A stretch of 6,133 nt of DNA from Deltaproteobacteria bacterium (GCA_016208525.1 JACQYJ010000082.1:1-6133); one strand, 5' to 3'. Counted from the first letter of the stretch, positions 1 to 5,223 are shown. Notes: a model not told the origin generated them from the letters alone. Made by a program: numbers and translations.

Positions 1-245
1 AGCCCCTTACAGTGAACGATAACTTCATCTCTAACTTCATCCCTAACTTCATCAATTACTATCCCCATCTGCCGGAAGGCCTTGAGGGTAGACATATTGT
101 CCTCTCCCTTCAGAAGCCCCGTTATCCGTGAATCTCCTTCTGCAATAGAGGCAAACATCAACGCCCTGTGGGAGATAGACTTGTCTCCTGGGACTGTGAT
201 CTCGCCTTTTAACCCTTTTACTTTTTTAACGGTAATTGTTTTCAT
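1..245 (-). CDS. aroA: EPSP synthase (3-phosphoshikimate 1-carboxyvinyltransferase), N-terminal part
   Basis: Cytoplasmic enzyme joining phosphoenolpyruvate to shikimate 3-phosphate, the sixth shikimate pathway step. Only the first 81 codons are present; the gene leaves the window at its left edge. The translation begins MKTITVKKVKGLKGEITVPG and continues GDKSISHRALMFASIAEG. This is the family's N-terminal signature, with the substrate-binding Lys22, Ser23 and Arg27 in place. LLKGEDNMSTLKAFRQMG (about 44-61) is the usual next block. The ATG overlaps the tyrA stop as ATGA (4 bases) and has no strong Shine-Dalgarno sequence, which suggests translational coupling to tyrA. Residues 65-75 read DEVRDEVRDEV, encoded by a 12-bp tandem repeat. 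Against the usual spacing in the family this looks like one extra four-residue unit. The identity is secure; whether the complete gene is intact cannot be seen. Confidence 0.95.
   Translation of the reverse strand, partial: MKTITVKKVKGLKGEITVPGDKSISHRALMFASIAEGDSRITGLLKGEDNMSTLKAFRQMGIVIDEVRDEVRDEVIVHCKG
21..53. repeat. 12-bp in-frame tandem repeat inside aroA
   Basis: On the plus strand AACTTCATC occurs at 21-29, 33-41 and 45-53 with spacers TCT and CCT, giving a 12-bp period. Read as aroA this is GATGAAGTTAGR repeated, encoding Asp-Glu-Val-Arg units. The length is a multiple of three, so the frame is kept. It sits at the variable strand after the MG(I/V) segment, where a four-residue insertion may be tolerated. 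Confidence 0.85.
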
Positions 246-1111
246 TTCTTAACTATCGAATCCCTTGCCTTCTTTGACCTGTCAAACTCCTTAAATATCT
301 CGTGCCCGTTCGACTCTTTTATATATCCCTTGAGCTTTGTCAGGCTTTTCTCAAATCTTGTTATCATATCAATAATCGCATCTCTGTTCAGCAGGCATAT
401 ATCCCGCCACATCTCAGGGGATGAGGACGCGATCCTCGTAAAGTCCCTGAATCCGCCGGCTGAGTAGCTCAGGATGCTCTCCTCAAAATCTTTAACGTCA
501 TCTACTGTATTAACCAGTGAATAGGCAATTACATGGGGGAGGTGGCTTACTGCGGCCAGTATGCTGTCATGTTTTTCGGCGTCCATGAGTATAACCTCTG
601 AGCCGGCTGCCTCCCATATCTCCTTTACCTTCTTCAAGGCCTCTCTCTCTGTCTTTGCAGTCGGTGTTAAGATACATCTGTTTTTCTCAAAAAGGGTCGG
701 GAATGCCGCGCAGACCCCTGACTCCTCCGTCCCTGCGATCGGATGCCCGCCGATAAAATATACTCCCGAAGGGATCAGCTTTTCAGCTTCTTTAACAACA
801 GCGCCCTTCACGCTTCCAACATCAGTAACAAGAGCCCCTTCCTTAAGATAGGGGGCAATCTTCTTCATCATCTCTGCCATAGATGCCACAGGCGTAGCGA
901 CTACAACAAGGTCTGCACCCATAACCCCGGCAGCAGGATCGGTGGTGAACTTGTCAATGACGTCAAGCTTTACAGCCAGTTCCAGGTTTGAGATGCTTCT
1001 GCCGACACCGACGATCTCCCCTACCATCCCCTTTTTTCTAAGTGCCATAGCAAGAGAGCCGCCTATGAGGCCGACGCCGATTATTGTGAGTTTTTTAAAG
1101 TAAGGTTCCAT
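242..1111 (-). CDS. tyrA: Prephenate dehydrogenase
   Basis: Cytoplasmic enzyme that oxidatively decarboxylates prephenate to 4-hydroxyphenylpyruvate with NAD(P), the committed tyrosine step. The 289-residue protein opens with a Rossmann fold, IIGVGLIGGSL (10-20), followed by DLVVVATPV (67-75) and DVGSVKG (97-103). GGHPIAGTEESG (121-132) carries the conserved catalytic-type His123. SHLPHVIAYSL (189-199) and GGFRDFTRIASSSPEMW (219-235) belong to the helical dimerisation domain with the prephenate-binding arginine region. The length fits the short form: no fused chorismate mutase and no C-terminal ACT domain. The start at 1111 is the only reasonable one, since the Rossmann strand begins within ten residues, yet no Shine-Dalgarno sequence precedes it. 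The upstream mRNA is a pyrimidine-rich hairpin arm and a U-run. It follows aroF by 91 bases and overlaps aroA by 4. Confidence 0.96.
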   Translation of the reverse strand: MEPYFKKLTIIGVGLIGGSLAMALRKKGMVGEIVGVGRSISNLELAVKLDVIDKFTTDPAAGVMGADLVVVATPVASMAEMMKKIAPYLKEGALVTDVGSVKGAVVKEAEKLIPSGVYFIGGHPIAGTEESGVCAAFPTLFEKNRCILTPTAKTEREALKKVKEIWEAAGSEVILMDAEKHDSILAAVSHLPHVIAYSLVNTVDDVKDFEESILSYSAGGFRDFTRIASSSPEMWRDICLLNRDAIIDMITRFEKSLTKLKGYIKESNGHEIFKEFDRSKKARDSIVKK

Positions 1112-1118
1112 GATCGAG

Positions 1119-1196
1119 AAAAAGGATGAAGGATGAGGGATAAGGGATGAATTTCAAAATTTTACTTATTCATCCTTCAGCCCTCAGCCTTCATCC
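1119..1196. repeat. Heptad inverted array A, aroF-tyrA junction
   Basis: Plus-strand left arm 1124-1151 is GGATGAA, GGATGAG, GGATAAG, GGATGAA. Right arm 1169-1196 is TTCATCC, TTCAGCC, CTCAGCC, TTCATCC. Each arm has four 7-bp units, the arms are reverse complements with a few mismatches, and the loop is 17 bases. In the operon mRNA the purine-rich arm comes first, just after the aroF stop, and the 3' arm is followed by five U (plus-strand A run, 1119-1123). The tyrA ATG lies 7 bases further on. This resembles an intrinsic terminator or attenuator, but stem stability was not computed. It is related to the arrays at 2241-2315 and 3401-3549. Confidence 0.88.
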
Positions 1197-1202
1197 CTTC
1201 AT

Positions 1203-2216
1203 TTACATACTCCTCCCCACCGCCTCTGCCACCTTCTTCAACTCCTTCATCAATACATCAAATTTAGTGGGCTTTAGTGACTGAGGGCCGTCACACAGAG
1301 CATCTTCGGGGTTCTGATGGACTTCAATAATGAGTCCGTCTGCGCCGGCGGCTATAGAGGCCTTGGACATCGGGGCCACAAGATCCCACTTGCCTACGCC
1401 GTGGCTTGGATCAATTATGACAGGGAGATGGGTGAGTTGTTTCAGCACAGGGGCCGCACTTATATCCATTGTGTTCCTTGTCGCGGTCTCAAAGGTCCTT
1501 ATCCCTCTCTCGCAAAGGATGATCTTTCTGTTCCCTTCTGATGCAATATATTCGGCTGACATAAGGAGATCAAGGATGGTTGCGGAAAGCCCTCTCTTCA
1601 AAACAATCGGCTTATCGGTCCTGCCAACCTCCTGCAGGAGCCGGAAATTCTGCATGTTCCTTGCGCCTATCTGAATTATATCCGCATATTTGCATATTAT
1701 ATCAATGTCTCTTGGGTCCATCAACTCCGTGACTATCGGAAGGCCTGTAGCTTCACTGGCATCCGCCAGGTATTTGAGTCCCTCCTCTCCAAGTCCCTGG
1801 AAGGCATAAGGGGACGTCCTCGGTTTAAAGGCGCCGCCTCTTAAAATAGTTGCTCCAGAGGCCTTGACCGCCTTCGCAACAGATATAAGGCCTTCCCTTG
1901 TCTCCACAGAACATGGGCCGGCCATCACATGCACCTGTTTCCCGCCAATCTTGACTCCCTTAATATCTATGACAGTATCATGCTTCTGAAATTCACGGCT
2001 CACCAGTTTATACGGCTTCATTATAGACACCACATTCTCAACTCCCGGCCACGCTTCAGGCGAGTGCTCTCTTAGCATGTCTACATTTCCTATAACAGCG
2101 ATTACTGTCCTTACTTCCCCTTTTTCAAGATGCGGAGTCAGGCCCAGGCCCTTTATCTTCTCCACTACATGGGATATTTCTTCTTCTGTTGCCTTTGGAG
2201 ACATCACGACGATCAT
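1203..2216 (-). CDS. aroF: 3-deoxy-7-phosphoheptulonate (DAHP) synthase, type I-beta with ferredoxin-like regulatory domain
   Basis: Condenses phosphoenolpyruvate and erythrose 4-phosphate to DAHP, the entry to the shikimate pathway. The 337 residues match the length and layout of the Thermotoga maritima enzyme. A ferredoxin-like domain (about 1-70, MIVVMSPKATEEEI onward) precedes a KDO8P-synthase-like TIM barrel. Visible barrel motifs are AGPCSVE (99-105), RGGAFKPRTSPYAFQG (126-141), IGARNMQN (183-190), KRG (207-209), DPSHG (269-273) and IIEVH (296-300). The expected metal ligands are Cys102, His272, Glu298 and Asp309. In the Thermotoga enzyme the N-terminal domain gives feedback inhibition by aromatic amino acids, so the same is likely here. 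The start is supported by AGGGAGG seven bases upstream. It lies 93 bases after the aminotransferase gene and 91 before tyrA, with heptad arrays in both gaps. Confidence 0.97.
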   Translation of the reverse strand: MIVVMSPKATEEEISHVVEKIKGLGLTPHLEKGEVRTVIAVIGNVDMLREHSPEAWPGVENVVSIMKPYKLVSREFQKHDTVIDIKGVKIGGKQVHVMAGPCSVETREGLISVAKAVKASGATILRGGAFKPRTSPYAFQGLGEEGLKYLADASEATGLPIVTELMDPRDIDIICKYADIIQIGARNMQNFRLLQEVGRTDKPIVLKRGLSATILDLLMSAEYIASEGNRKIILCERGIRTFETATRNTMDISAAPVLKQLTHLPVIIDPSHGVGKWDLVAPMSKASIAAGADGLIIEVHQNPEDALCDGPQSLKPTKFDVLMKELKKVAEAVGRSM

Positions 2217-2223
2217 AAATATT

Positions 2224-2230
2224 CCTCCCT
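2224..2230 (-). promoter_or_regulatory. Ribosome binding site of aroF
   Basis: The minus strand reads AGGGAGG seven bases before the aroF ATG. It is the only strong Shine-Dalgarno sequence at a heptad-array junction in this operon. Here an 11-base stretch separates it from the array's 3' arm, whereas tyrA and the aminotransferase start almost directly at their arrays. Confidence 0.85.
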
Positions 2231-2240
2231 ATTTGTTTTA

Positions 2241-2315
2241 GGATGAGGGCTGAAGGTTGAAGGATGAATATAAATCGTATATTTAAATTCATCCCTCATC
2301 CTTTATCCTTCATCC
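2241..2315. repeat. Heptad inverted array B, aminotransferase-aroF junction
   Basis: Left arm 2241-2268 is GGATGAG, GGCTGAA, GGTTGAA, GGATGAA. Right arm 2288-2315 is TTCATCC, CTCATCC, TTTATCC, TTCATCC. There are four 7-bp units per arm around a 19-base A+T-rich loop, and the innermost and outermost units pair almost perfectly. The outermost unit of the right arm contains the TGA stop of the aminotransferase gene (plus-strand TCA at 2310-2312), so the array begins inside the coding frame. No U-run follows the 3' arm in the mRNA direction, unlike array A. Confidence 0.88.
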
Positions 2316-3398
2316 CTGATAAAATATTTTCAACGCCTCTATGAACCTCCTGTTTTCTTCAGGCAGTCCAACTGTAATCCTCATGTAGTTATTTAGATTA
2401 TAGATACCCATAGGCCTGACTATAACCCCTTTCTTCATAAGCTCCAGATATATCTTTACGCCGTCCATTTTCATGTCAATCAGAAGGAAGTTGGCATGAG
2501 ACTTAACGTAATTAAGCCCCATCTTGCCAAGTTCGCCGTCTAAATATGCAAGACCTTCATTATTTATCTTCACAGACTTTTCCACATGTTCATGGTCATC
2601 CAATGCCGCCAGGGCCGCTACCTGAGCAAGAGAGTTGACGTTAAAGGGCTGCCTGACCTTCTCAAGATAGTTTATGATATCCTCAGATGCCACACCGTAT
2701 CCAATCCTCAACCCTGCAAGACCGTAAATCTTTGAGAATGTCCTGAGAGAGATGACAGGCCTGTCATTAATGTAATCCATCCCGTTCGGGTATTCGGGGT
2801 CCGATACATATTCAAAGTACGCCTCGTCCATGACAACAATGACATCCTCCGGCGCCCTCTTCAGAAACCTCTCAAACTCATCCCTTTTAACTATGGTCCC
2901 GGTAGGGTTGTTGGGGTTTGTAATAAAAACAAGTCGTGTCTTTCCAGTAACAGCCCCATCCATCGCCTCCAGGTCGTGGGTAAAATTCTTAAGAGGCAGT
3001 ATCACATTCTTCCCGCCTGCTGACTGGACTATCATCTGATATACGATAAAGGCTGGATGGGCCATTACCGCCTCATCTCCGGGTCTTAAGAACGCCCTCA
3101 CAATAAGCTCTATTATCTCATTGGAGCCGTTACCAAGTATGATCCTGTTTTTGGGGATGCCCAGCCTCCCTGCCAGCTTCTCCTTAAGGTAATAGCAGCT
3201 CCCGTCAGGATACCTATGGAGAGTAGATACATGGTTTTTTATAGCCTCAACTGCCTTTGGCGAAGGCCCCAGCGGGTTCTCATTCGACGCCAGCTTTATA
3301 GAGCCTTTTATCCCGTACTCCCTCTCAACCTCTTCAACAGGTTTTCCAGGAGGGTATGCCGTTAGATTGGCTATGTAGTCTGAAACTTGTATTTTCAT
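2310..3398 (-). CDS. hisC: HisC-family aminotransferase, probably acting on aromatic 2-keto acids or prephenate
   Basis: A fold-type I, PLP-dependent aminotransferase of the histidinol-phosphate family, 362 residues from the ATG at 3398. Visible motifs are LASNENPLGPSP (36-47), GNGSNE (89-94, phosphate/PLP contact), NPNNPTG (161-167), VVMDEAYFEY (188-197, Asp191 and Tyr194), RTFSKIYGLAGLRIGYG (219-235, with PLP lysine Lys223 and Arg231) and YMRIT with the substrate-binding Arg340. Sequence alone suggests histidinol-phosphate aminotransferase. Position between pheA and aroF suggests it transaminates phenylpyruvate and 4-hydroxyphenylpyruvate, as HisC paralogues in aromatic operons do. A dual role is possible. 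An in-frame TTG at 3413 would start inside the repeat array, so the ATG is preferred; the family also begins close to this residue. No Shine-Dalgarno sequence is visible. The stop lies within a heptad repeat unit. Confidence 0.93.
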   Translation of the reverse strand: MKIQVSDYIANLTAYPPGKPVEEVEREYGIKGSIKLASNENPLGPSPKAVEAIKNHVSTLHRYPDGSCYYLKEKLAGRLGIPKNRIILGNGSNEIIELIVRAFLRPGDEAVMAHPAFIVYQMIVQSAGGKNVILPLKNFTHDLEAMDGAVTGKTRLVFITNPNNPTGTIVKRDEFERFLKRAPEDVIVVMDEAYFEYVSDPEYPNGMDYINDRPVISLRTFSKIYGLAGLRIGYGVASEDIINYLEKVRQPFNVNSLAQVAALAALDDHEHVEKSVKINNEGLAYLDGELGKMGLNYVKSHANFLLIDMKMDGVKIYLELMKKGVIVRPMGIYNLNNYMRITVGLPEENRRFIEALKIFYQG

Positions 3399-3400
3399 AA

Positions 3401-3549
3401 GGTTAAAGGTCAAAGGTTAAAGGTTAAAGGTTAAAGGTTAAAGGTTAAAGGTTAAAGGTTAAAGGTTAAAGGTTAAAGGTTAAAGGTTTTATCTTTCACC
3501 TTTCGCCTTTCGCCTTTTGCCTTTCACCTTTCACCTTTCGCCTTTCACC
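3401..3549. repeat. Heptad inverted array C, pheA-aminotransferase junction
   Basis: Left arm 3401-3484 holds twelve 7-bp units: eleven GGTTAAA and one GGTCAAA (3408-3414), ten of them consecutive and identical. Right arm 3494-3549 holds eight units of TTTCACC, TTTCGCC or TTTTGCC. The arms are reverse-complementary except at one or two positions per unit, and the loop is about 9 bases. Each arm is more uniform internally than it is complementary to the other, which suggests homogenisation by slippage within each arm. The array ends two bases before the aminotransferase ATG and begins five bases after the pheA stop, so it fills almost the whole 156-base gap. Confidence 0.95.
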
Positions 3550-3554
3550 TGTCT

Positions 3555-4640
3555 TTATTTACTTCTCGGATACGACCCTAACACCTTTACAAAGAGGCAA
3601 ATCTTCGATAGCTCATCTATGGCATCTTTTACATGAGGTTCTGATATGTGCCCTTCCATATCGAGGAAAAATAGATATTCCCATGCCCTGGTCTTCATCG
3701 GTCTTGACTCTATCTTTGCGAGGTTTATATTGTGCCTGGAAAAAGGCTCCAGCATCCTGTAAAGGGCGCCTGCCTCATCCTTGACCGCAAACATCACAGA
3801 TGTCTTGTCGGAGCCGCTCTTCTCAGGGCTCTTTTTGCCTATGACGAGGAATCTGGTAAAGTTGTTGACGTTGTCCTCTATCCTCTTTTTGACGACCTTC
3901 AGGTCGTAGATGCCTGCGGCGAATTCGCTTGCTATGGCTGCTGATTCAGTGTCTGCCGCAACCATCTGGGCAGCCACAGCTGTGCTCGCCGTCTCCATAA
4001 CAGGTATATTGGGAAGGTTCTTTGCCAGCCAGTTCCTGCACTGGGCAATAGGTTGGGGGTGGGAATAGACCTTTTTTATATCCTCCATCCTTCCTGTCCT
4101 GGAAAGCAGGAAATGAGATATCTCCAGCATGACTTCGGCTACAATCTGAAGGTTGGAGTCCACAAACATGTCGAGGGTATGGGTTACTATCCCTTCAGTT
4201 GAGTTCTCTATTGGAACGACACCGTAATTAGCCTTGCCCTTTTCAACCTCTTCAAAAACATCTGCTATCCCCTTCACAGGGATAAGGTCTGCGGAATGTC
4301 CGAACTGTTTGAGGCTCGCAAGATGGGTGTATGTCGCCTGGGGCCCCAGGAAGGCTATTTTTAAAGGATGTTCGAGAGAAAGTGACGCAGAGATTATCTC
4401 GCTGAAGATGGCCCTTATTGACTCGTTAGGAAAATGCCCCTTGTTATTTCTCATCAGCCGTTCGTATATCTCTTTTTCACGGGTTGGGACGTAGAAGTCC
4501 CCCTTTCCCTGAGTTTTTAACCTCCCGACCTCTTTGACAAGTTCAGCACGCCTGTTCAGAAGTTCAAGGATGTTGTCATCAACGTCATCTATCTTCTTTC
4601 TAAGTTCCCCTATGTCTGCCACCGGCAAACCCCCAACCAT
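3555..4640 (-). CDS. pheA: Bifunctional chorismate mutase/prephenate dehydratase (P-protein)
   Basis: Converts chorismate to prephenate and then to phenylpyruvate in the cytoplasm, the phenylalanine branch. With the ATG at 4640 it has 361 residues. The AroQ chorismate mutase helices start at GELRKKIDDVDDNILELLNR (about 11-30). Prephenate dehydratase follows, with FLGPQATYTHLAS (97-109), GVVPIENSTEGIV (140-152), SHPQPIAQCR (193-202), TAST (217-220) and NNFTRFLVIG (259-268), which includes the catalytic TRF. A C-terminal ACT domain (about 279-357) contains GALYRMLEPF and ESRP, the phenylalanine-binding signatures, so feedback inhibition is expected. The start is uncertain. A GTG at 4682 would lie inside the upstream inverted repeat and is unlikely. 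A GTG at 4622 follows a GGGGG run and gives an N-terminus closer to the family. It is the first gene of the operon. Confidence 0.95.
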   Translation of the reverse strand: MVGGLPVADIGELRKKIDDVDDNILELLNRRAELVKEVGRLKTQGKGDFYVPTREKEIYERLMRNNKGHFPNESIRAIFSEIISASLSLEHPLKIAFLGPQATYTHLASLKQFGHSADLIPVKGIADVFEEVEKGKANYGVVPIENSTEGIVTHTLDMFVDSNLQIVAEVMLEISHFLLSRTGRMEDIKKVYSHPQPIAQCRNWLAKNLPNIPVMETASTAVAAQMVAADTESAAIASEFAAGIYDLKVVKKRIEDNVNNFTRFLVIGKKSPEKSGSDKTSVMFAVKDEAGALYRMLEPFSRHNINLAKIESRPMKTRAWEYLFFLDMEGHISEPHVKDAIDELSKICLFVKVLGSYPRSK

Positions 4641-4665
4641 TTTAGATTCATCCGTAAAAAGACTT

Positions 4666-4750
4666 TTTTGCCACGAAGACACGAAGGCACAAAGAAAAAT
4701 CCTTTATTTTCGATATGTTAGGCTTAGTGTCTTGGTGCCTTTGTGGCAAA
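4666..4750. repeat. Octamer-periodic inverted repeat upstream of pheA
   Basis: Left arm about 4666-4694 contains CACGAAGA, CACGAAGG, CACAAAG. Right arm 4723-4750, read on the opposite strand, contains CACAAAGG, CACCAAGA, CACTAAG. Over 28 bases starting TTTGCCAC the arms match except at about five positions, with a loop of roughly 28 bases. The unit is CACNAAGR with an 8-bp period. I recall GCCACNAAGRCAC-type palindromes as recurrent intergenic repeats in many environmental bacterial genomes, but cannot confirm that here. If transcription starts near 4921 this hairpin lies in the pheA leader. Confidence 0.88.
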
Positions 4751-4770
4751 TTTTTAGTTTTTACGATTTT

Positions 4771-4920
4771 ATCAATTTTGACGAAGTCGTAAAAAGTCAC
4801 AGATCACCCTTCGACAAGCTCAGGGCGAACGGTGGTCAGGTTGAAATCATTGACTTTATTCCGTTCGTGGTGAGCCTGTCGAACCACAGAAAAGACTTTT
4901 TACGAGACCATCAATTTTGA
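4771..4920. mobile_element. MITE-like palindromic element with 11-bp flanking direct repeats
   Basis: An exact direct repeat ATCAATTTTGA (4771-4781 and 4910-4920) flanks a 128-bp palindromic segment (4782-4909). Near its ends are perfect 12-bp inverted repeats TCGTAAAAAGTC (4787-4798) and GACTTTTTACGA (4894-4905). Further in, two 26-base arms, 4807-4832 (CTTCGACAAGCTCAGGGCG core) and 4861-4886 (CGTGGTGAGCCTGTCGAAC core), are reverse complements with a few differences. It has no coding capacity. The layout fits a non-autonomous transposable element with a target-site duplication. From memory, the CTTCGACAAGCTCAGG core is a widespread bacterial intergenic repeat. The family assignment and the mobilising enzyme are unknown. 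Confidence 0.65.
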
Positions 4921-4927
4921 ATTTTAA

Positions 4928-4956
4928 ATTATATAGGATGGCCATTTATAAATCAA
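4928..4956 (-). promoter_or_regulatory. Sigma70-type promoter, probably of the pheA-aroA operon
   Basis: On the minus strand TTGATT (4956-4951) is followed after exactly 17 bases by a consensus TATAAT (4933-4928). Surroundings are A+T-rich. Transcription would start near 4921, at the right-hand flanking repeat of the MITE-like element, and give a leader of about 280 bases that crosses both the element and the octamer inverted repeat before pheA. It points toward the operon, and no competing gene lies between. The match is from sequence only. Confidence 0.6.
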
Positions 4957-4960
4957 TCAC

Positions 4961-4983
4961 TTTTACGAGCCTTTTTACGAGCC
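4961..4983. repeat. Two adjacent copies of TTTTACGAGCC
   Basis: TTTTACGAGCC occurs at 4961-4971 and 4973-4983. The same TTTTTACGAG string forms the right end of the MITE-like element (4897-4906). The copies may be remnants of related element ends or simply a short local duplication. They lie just upstream of the minus-strand promoter. Confidence 0.6.
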
Positions 4984-5076
4984 TCTTAAACAGATGTATG
5001 CCCTGGCAGTTGCAGTCATAAAATGGTAGGGTGGATTTGCATCAGAGTTCCAGGTGTGATAATATTCAAAAAACGT

Positions 5077-5223
5077 ATGTTACCACGATGTAGACTAATC
5101 TTTATGCTCTTAGCGGCAATCTGTTTCGCCGGATCACCCCCAAGCCTCGCCGATACCTTAATTCCTGACCTCAACGTTGAGAGTTCGGAACTCAGAGAGA
5201 AATCTGTAGGAAAGATGCTGTGA
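5077..5223 (+). CDS. Signal-peptide ORF, probable 5' fragment of a disrupted DUF1460-type gene
   Basis: From the ATG at 5077 the 48-residue product begins MLPRCRLIFMLLAAICFAG and continues SPPSLADTLIPD. This is a positively charged start, a hydrophobic core and an SLA-D type I signal peptidase site near residue 25, so export to the periplasm is expected. The rest (about 24 residues, acidic and polar) matches no domain I recognise. An in-frame ATG at 5023 would add 18 residues before the signal peptide and is less likely. Neither start has a Shine-Dalgarno sequence. The ORF ends in TGA at 5221-5223, overlapping the GTG of the next ORF in another frame. DUF1460 proteins are normally exported, so these are most simply the N-terminal remains of one gene. 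They could instead be two coupled small ORFs. Confidence 0.5.
   Translation: MLPRCRLIFMLLAAICFAGSPPSLADTLIPDLNVESSELREKSVGKML
5208..5211 (+). promoter_or_regulatory. Possible ribosome binding site for the ORF at 5220
   Basis: AGGA eight bases before the GTG at 5220, within the preceding ORF, could allow re-initiation at the overlapping GTGA. This is the only Shine-Dalgarno-like sequence near either half of the split gene. The match is short and may be chance. Confidence 0.35.

Noticed and set aside
561..991. Plus-strand ORFs opposite tyrA
   Set aside because: They mirror a strongly conserved enzyme on the other strand and show no domain or start signal.
3396..3413. TTG at 3413 as the aminotransferase start
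   Set aside because: It lies inside the heptad array, has no ribosome binding site, and the ATG five codons later gives the usual family N-terminus.
3401..3549. Possible CRISPR array
   Set aside because: The repeat is a contiguous 7-bp tandem unit with no unique spacers; the two halves are mirrored arms.
4641..4682. GTG at 4682 as the pheA start
   Set aside because: The extra 14 residues are encoded by the octamer inverted repeat and its flank and do not resemble P-protein sequence.
4666..4765. Octamer inverted repeat plus T-rich flank as a plus-strand terminator
   Set aside because: No plus-strand gene lies upstream that would need it; T-rich stretches occur on both sides, so they carry little information.
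4534..4920. 128-codon plus-strand ORF through the divergent region
   Set aside because: It is antisense to the pheA 5' end and then translates the octamer repeat and MITE-like element, with no recognisable domain and no ribosome binding site.
5037..5065. Plus-strand promoter TTGCAT, 17 bases, TAATAT before the signal-peptide ORF
   Set aside because: Only 3 of 6 and 4 of 6 consensus matches; it would start transcription about 5 bases before the ATG at 5077. Possible, but too weak to list.
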